Of a DNA stretch of 64,000 nucleotides, positions 60,085 to 64,000 are shown in pieces. The DNA is from an uncultured Muribaculaceae bacterium. Its GTDB lineage: Bacteria > Bacteroidota > Bacteroidia > Bacteroidales > Muribaculaceae. The position numbers and the translations under genes are program-made. Under the pieces are notes generated by a model. The model saw nothing but the letters and a program-made list of their open reading frames with translations. It was not told where the DNA came from and ran no database searches. Position 1 is the first letter of the stretch. The number at the start of each line of letters is the position of its first letter. The stretch is from the NCBI GenBank assembly GCA_910579675.1, contig CAJTUF010000001.1, positions 124,001 through 188,000 on the forward strand. The letters run 5' to 3'.

Positions 60085-61437
60085 ATGGAACAACGCCGTC
60101 GTACCGACAATCTCAACGGAATATTCTCATTATGGCTTGAATGGATGGTCACCTCGACCTCCATTCTGGCCGTAATGCTATCACCTCTCATCTTTCGTCC
60201 CATCTGGACCCCACTGGTGGCGGTCGTCCTTGAAGTGGCGCTCTACCGGGCCATCCGCATGGGCCGCGAGGTGAGGAAAGCGCGATGCCTCCTCCCCTTT
60301 TTCATCACCACCCGCATCCTCTTCTGGAGCGCTGTGGTGATGCTCGTGGTGCTCGTGAGCCACAACATGCTCCACCCCGACCGCATCGTGAGCCTCGGCA
60401 TCAACCGCGACATCCCGTTTATCCCGGTGCTCATCGTGGCCCCCATCGCCGCCGGCGTGTGCCTGTGGATGCTCAAGCGCGGATCGTCGTTTCCATTCTG
60501 CGTCGACTGCAAGCTCCGCTTCGACACCCCCGCCGAGCGCGGATTTCTCGGGATGCTCTTCAGCCAGGAGGGCACCTCGCAGATCCGGGTTCTCCTCGCC
60601 GGAGCGCTCCTCCTGTCCATCTCCTCGTGGGCCTACTACATTGTCAAGTATGTCAACTCCAACCTCAATAGCGCCGACCGATACTTCTTTTTCGGCATCC
60701 CCGCCGCCCTGTGGGTGATTGCAGCCCTCTACATGTCGCTCCGCTATCTCGGCATATACCGCTACTACGATCAGGACTTAGAGGGGTCGCAGCAGCGCAA
60801 AGGCACTTCATCCAAAGCCCGCTACCTCATTATCCACGACAATAAGCTCCTCATCAGGCTCCCCGAGGCCGACTCCTGCTCCGACTCCTACATCGACCTC
60901 AACCGCACCAAAGCCGACACCCCGGCCGAGATTGTGCTCCCCTACCGCCGCGACCTCCCGCTCCACGAGGCCGTGCGCTATCTCGAAGGCACCCTCCCCG
61001 CCATCGAGGGTGCGCGCGTGAGGTTTCTCTACTCAAACAGCGAGTGGAATGCCGACTGCAACCTCTTCCACTTCATCGTGGCCATCGACAACAGCGCCAT
61101 GGCAGAAGCCTTGACTGCCGCCATGCCCGACGCAATGTGGGTGTCGCTCCATCAGTTCAACGAAATGCTCATGGCCGCTCAGATCGACCCCCTTCTCGCA
61201 TCCGAGATCCACCGCATCTACACCGCCTCCATGGCCTTCAAGACCTACGACCCCCGCGGCAAGCGCCTATACCCCATCAAGCACTACCGGCCCACATTCC
61301 GCCTCGGCGACGTGATCGACTACAAAGTCGACTTCAACGATCGCCACTGGCTCTACGTGGCTCGCTGCAATCAAGACGTGCCCCTCTGGCGCCTCCGGTC
61401 GTTCTGGCGACGCCACATCAACGGCCTCTCCTACTGA
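60085..61437 (+). CDS. Polytopic membrane protein of unknown function with a CxxC motif
   Basis: A 450-residue protein with about six membrane segments (near 22-38, 40-56, 73-93, 110-130, 166-190 and 200-222). A loop with CVDC (Cys139, Cys142) sits between the fourth and fifth, and a C-terminal soluble domain spans about 230-450 (YLIIHDNKLLIRLPEADS, YRPTFRLGDVIDYKVDFND). I do not recognise the family. The CxxC loop may bind metal or be redox-active. It lies between the DPP IV gene and miaA, 45 and 28 bases away, and ends in TGA-TCA. Confidence 0.75.
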   Translation: MEQRRRTDNLNGIFSLWLEWMVTSTSILAVMLSPLIFRPIWTPLVAVVLEVALYRAIRMGREVRKARCLLPFFITTRILFWSAVVMLVVLVSHNMLHPDRIVSLGINRDIPFIPVLIVAPIAAGVCLWMLKRGSSFPFCVDCKLRFDTPAERGFLGMLFSQEGTSQIRVLLAGALLLSISSWAYYIVKYVNSNLNSADRYFFFGIPAALWVIAALYMSLRYLGIYRYYDQDLEGSQQRKGTSSKARYLIIHDNKLLIRLPEADSCSDSYIDLNRTKADTPAEIVLPYRRDLPLHEAVRYLEGTLPAIEGARVRFLYSNSEWNADCNLFHFIVAIDNSAMAEALTAAMPDAMWVSLHQFNEMLMAAQIDPLLASEIHRIYTASMAFKTYDPRGKRLYPIKHYRPTFRLGDVIDYKVDFNDRHWLYVARCNQDVPLWRLRSFWRRHINGLSY

Positions 61438-61465
61438 TCATCCCCTCACTCATCCCCTTACCGAT

Positions 61466-62371
61466 ATGATAGTCATCACAGGGCCCACCGCTTCGGGCAA
61501 GACAGCCCGCGCCGTCCACCTTGCCCGCGCAATAGGCGGCGAGATTGTCTCGGCCGACTCCCGTCAGGTCTACCGCTCCATGGACATAGGCTCCGGCAAA
61601 GACCTCGACGAATATGGCGAAGTGCCCTACCATATGATCGACGTGGCTCCAGCCGGCGAGGTGTTTAATCTCTTCCGCTACCTCGACGAAGCCCGCGCAG
61701 CCATCGCCTCGATCGAGAGCCGAGGCAAAACACCCATCGTGTGTGGCGGATCGGGCATGTATGTCGAGGCCCTCGCCCGGGGCACCATCCTCCCCCGGGT
61801 GCCACGCAACGACGATCTGCGCCAGCGCCTCGACCCCCTGCCCCTCGACGAGCTGCGGAGCATACTCGCCTCCATGAAGACCCTCCACAACACCTCCGAC
61901 ACCGACACCCGCGCCCGCGCCATCCGCGCCATCGAGATCCAGACCTACTATCGCGACCACCCCGAGGCCGACCCCGGCCGACCCTCCGGCCCCCTTGTCC
62001 GGCCCCTCATAATCGGGGTCGATATCGACCGCAACACCCGCCGCGAGCGCATATCGCGCCGCCTCGACCAGCGCCTCGCCGCCGGGATGGTCGACGAAGT
62101 GAGGGCCCTGATCGACAGCGGCGTCGACCCCGACATCCTTATCGGCTACGGTCTCGAATACCGGTTTATCACCCGCCACCTGCTCGGCGCCCTATCGGCT
62201 GCCGAGATGCGGCGGCAGCTCGAAACAGCCATCCATCAGTTTGCCAAGCGGCAGATGACATGGCTCCGCGGCATGGAGCGCCGCGGCCTGCCCATATGCT
62301 GGATCTCCGCATCGCTCCCGCCGCGCGAATTTACCGACTCTATCATCTCTCTCATGGCCGCCCGACAATGA
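61466..62371 (+). CDS. miaA: tRNA dimethylallyltransferase
   Basis: A 301-residue enzyme that adds a dimethylallyl group to A37 of tRNAs reading UNN codons. VITGPTASGKTARAVHLA is the P-loop; SADSRQVYRSMDIGSGK, YHMIDV, VCGGSGMYVEAL and the late YGLEYRFI and FAKRQMTWLRG blocks are the family motifs. Bacteroidales often carry two miaA genes; this could be either. Its stop overlaps the ATG of the next gene by four bases. Confidence 0.94.
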   Translation: MIVITGPTASGKTARAVHLARAIGGEIVSADSRQVYRSMDIGSGKDLDEYGEVPYHMIDVAPAGEVFNLFRYLDEARAAIASIESRGKTPIVCGGSGMYVEALARGTILPRVPRNDDLRQRLDPLPLDELRSILASMKTLHNTSDTDTRARAIRAIEIQTYYRDHPEADPGRPSGPLVRPLIIGVDIDRNTRRERISRRLDQRLAAGMVDEVRALIDSGVDPDILIGYGLEYRFITRHLLGALSAAEMRRQLETAIHQFAKRQMTWLRGMERRGLPICWISASLPPREFTDSIISLMAARQ

Positions 62372-63366
62372 CCCGCCTCCTCCCGCTGATGATGCTCCTG
62401 CTCTCAGCCCTGTCAGCTCTTGCCGTCATTCCCCGGCGCATCTACCACATAGCATCCCCCCTGCCCCTCACCGACACCATTGCCATCTATCCCCCGCTCG
62501 GCTCCGAGGCCTATGGCGCCATCGAGGCCCGGATCGCAATCAGCGGCTCCGAGCGGCTCCACAGCGGGCCCGCCCGCTCATGGTTTGAGATAGGCTGTGG
62601 CGACCTGAGGCTCCGGTGCAGGCTCAACACCGATGTGGCCGACAATCTCTACGACCGCCGCAGCATGACTATAAGCCTTTTCATCGCCGACAGCCTCGTG
62701 GCCCAGAGCAACCCCTCCGCCGGATTGGCGCTCGACAATGGGCCCAACACCTGCCTCATCGAGTGGAACTCCGCCGCCGACACCGCCAGCGTCTATGCCG
62801 GCAGCGCGCGCCTGTCGCTCGTGATGAAAGCCGCCGCTCCCGCCCCTGCAGGGAGCGCCCACGCCACCCTCCGGGTCGAGGGATCGGCCATCGCCACAAT
62901 GCTCGTTGCCGAAGAGCGCCTCCCCTCAAGATCAGAGCGCCTCGCCGGGCTCCCCTCCCACCTCGCCGACAGCCTTATATCATCCGCATCCGCTCCCCAC
63001 CCATTCCCCGAAGGGATCTACGCCTATCTCGACCGCGCCGCCGACCCCGCCATAGCACGCCCCGGCGGACGCTACACACTTTTGGTCAGAGAGCTGCCAG
63101 AGCATCGCGGAAGCTACGGCATCTACTATATAGCAGGGGCCGAAGTCGACCCCACCCTCTGGCGCCCCGGCATGCTCAAAGGCTCCATCTCGGCCACCCC
63201 ATTCCGCAACCAATACGACCTCCTATGGCACGACGCCCATGGCAACCCCATCCCGGGCTGTGAAGACTCGTATGCCACCACCGACAGCTCCACTCAGACC
63301 CTCACTCTTACCTTCCCTTCGCTCGACGGCGCAACTATCCGCTTCGCCCGGCAAGTCAACCCCTGA
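62368..63366 (+). CDS. Exported hypothetical protein
   Basis: A 332-residue protein with a clear signal peptide (LLPLMMLLLSALSALAVIP). A strand-rich region (ARSWFEIGCGDLRLRCRLN, RRSMTISLFIADSLVAQ) suggests a beta-sandwich of the laminin-G/lectin kind (about 60-180; tentative). A C-terminal part contains YGIYYIAGAEVDPTLW. I do not recognise a named family. The ATG at 62368 overlaps the miaA stop (ATGA); the longer open frame upstream lies wholly within miaA and lacks a signal peptide. No function assigned. Confidence 0.75.
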   Translation: MTRLLPLMMLLLSALSALAVIPRRIYHIASPLPLTDTIAIYPPLGSEAYGAIEARIAISGSERLHSGPARSWFEIGCGDLRLRCRLNTDVADNLYDRRSMTISLFIADSLVAQSNPSAGLALDNGPNTCLIEWNSAADTASVYAGSARLSLVMKAAAPAPAGSAHATLRVEGSAIATMLVAEERLPSRSERLAGLPSHLADSLISSASAPHPFPEGIYAYLDRAADPAIARPGGRYTLLVRELPEHRGSYGIYYIAGAEVDPTLWRPGMLKGSISATPFRNQYDLLWHDAHGNPIPGCEDSYATTDSSTQTLTLTFPSLDGATIRFARQVNP

Positions 63367-63376
63367 TCTCACGTCT

Positions 63377-64000
63377 ATGCACTCTCCCACTCCTCCCCCC
63401 TCCCAGCCATGGAGCCATTTCACCGAGGTGTTTCGCGAGATTTCGTTTGATCCACACTCCACCTTCGGCCCTCACTCCCACCATCGCGTTGAGGTGAACT
63501 ATGTCAAAAGAGGATCATGCACAATAACCACCGACACCATATGCCGCCACTTCGGTCGTGGTGATATAATGGTCATACCATCGGGTGTGCGCCATTATTT
63601 TGAAGTCGGGCAGCACTCCACAGCCTTGATTCAGCTTGAGTTTCGCCCCGAGATCTTCGCACTTATCCCGGGACTACCACCAAGCGAAGCTATGCGGTTA
63701 CCCGAATTTCTCACCGACAGCGGCTCCACAGTCATGGCCATACGCAGCGATATACGCATCAAATCGGTCATGCGCAATATAATATGGGAGCTGCACAACC
63801 AAGCCCACGGCTACCCCACCGTGCTTGCCGCGTTATATACCCAGCTCTGGATACTCCTCAGCCGCGCCCATGCCGACGCAGAGGAGCGCCGGGCTCTAAA
63901 ACCAGCAATCGCGCCATTGGTGAGCCTTATCCGGCGCGAAGCATGCAAACCTGTCACCATCAACGATATTGCAGCCGCTGCAGGTATATCGTCAAGATAT
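63377..64000 (+). CDS. AraC-family transcriptional regulator, N-terminal part (partial)
   Basis: An open frame from ATG 63377 runs off the right edge, giving 208 residues. An N-terminal cupin sensor is visible (HRVEVNYVKRGSCTI, CRHFGRGDIMVIPSGVRHYF). The last residues (VTINDIAAAAGISSRY) are the first helix-turn-helix of an AraC DNA-binding domain, with the second half outside the window. Such regulators bind a small ligand, often a sugar, and activate nearby genes. It starts 11 bases after the preceding secreted-protein gene; its targets are probably to the right. Confidence 0.85.
   Translation, partial: MHSPTPPPSQPWSHFTEVFREISFDPHSTFGPHSHHRVEVNYVKRGSCTITTDTICRHFGRGDIMVIPSGVRHYFEVGQHSTALIQLEFRPEIFALIPGLPPSEAMRLPEFLTDSGSTVMAIRSDIRIKSVMRNIIWELHNQAHGYPTVLAALYTQLWILLSRAHADAEERRALKPAIAPLVSLIRREACKPVTINDIAAAAGISSRY

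Noticed and set aside
61741..62367. Upstream extension of the secreted hypothetical protein by 209 codons
   Set aside because: It lies wholly inside miaA in another frame, is Arg/Pro-rich, and would bury the signal peptide that begins at 62368.
1..64000. tRNA, rRNA, CRISPR, insertion sequences or prophage
   Set aside because: All gaps are short and were read. No cloverleaf with a TTCGA-type arm, no spaced direct repeats, no transposase or integrase motifs and no terminal repeats were found.

Overview
The window is a compact, moderately GC-rich stretch of chromosome from a member of the Bacteroidales. A family close to Muribaculaceae is my best guess, but this rests on protein resemblance only. 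Three kinds of evidence support the order: repeated Bacteroidetes-type promoters with a TAnnTTTG -7 box (sometimes with TTTG about 20 bases upstream), Bacteroidales gene orders (sppA-lpxK-PNP-thiL; nusB-yajC-ybbR-coaE; glyS near an FKBP lipoprotein; thrA-thrC), and families typical of the order (DUF6452/DUF6048, Porin_10, glutamine synthetase III, DHHW proteins, DUF1343/NamZ, DPP IV-like S9 peptidases). I see no rRNA, tRNA, CRISPR array, insertion sequence, phage gene or integrase. No gap between genes exceeds about 300 bases.

Layout. 1-10.8 kb (+): the end of a nitroreductase, DUF6452 and DUF6048 envelope proteins, an SDR oxidoreductase, rpiB, an acyl-CoA ligase, a Crp/Fnr regulator, an acyltransferase, prfB, glyS, lemA and an FKBP lipoprotein. 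A strong bidirectional terminator follows, then a convergent DUF1846 gene. 12.7-21.9 kb (+): sppA-lpxK-PNP-thiL, then nusB-yajC-ybbR-coaE-TRIC. 21.9-31.1 kb: a MINPP-type inositol phosphate phosphatase (-), two small conserved genes, a porin, the thrA-thrC operon without homoserine kinase, an acyltransferase, a nitrilase-family amidase and bcp. 31.2-38.3 kb (-): a nitrogen and lysine block (dapF-dapL-glnN-purF) and rpsP. 38.5-41.5 kb (+): a large putative porin and an anchored solute-binding protein. 41.5-53.2 kb (-): an AlgI/AlgJ-like polysaccharide O-acetylation cassette (SGNH, MBOAT, two DHHW paralogues) downstream of trmD, a WYL regulator, a sodium:solute symporter and a NamZ-like muramidase, then a degenerate M16 peptidase and kdsB. 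53.4-64 kb (+): a 998-residue fusion of two receiver-like domains to a PEP/pyruvate-binding ATP-grasp domain, a coiled-coil protein, a DPP IV-like peptidase, an unknown membrane protein, miaA, a secreted hypothetical protein and the start of an AraC regulator.

Most genes are core metabolism, translation and envelope functions. The points most worth a second look are: a NusB whose N-terminal helical region is duplicated internally; the receiver/ATP-grasp fusion, which has no phosphohistidine swivel domain; the O-acetylation cassette with paired DHHW proteins; a MINPP/phytase; promoters placed so close to start codons that prfB, kdsB and the DUF1846 gene should have almost no leader; a prfB without the programmed frameshift; and a recurrent TGA-TCA context at stop codons.
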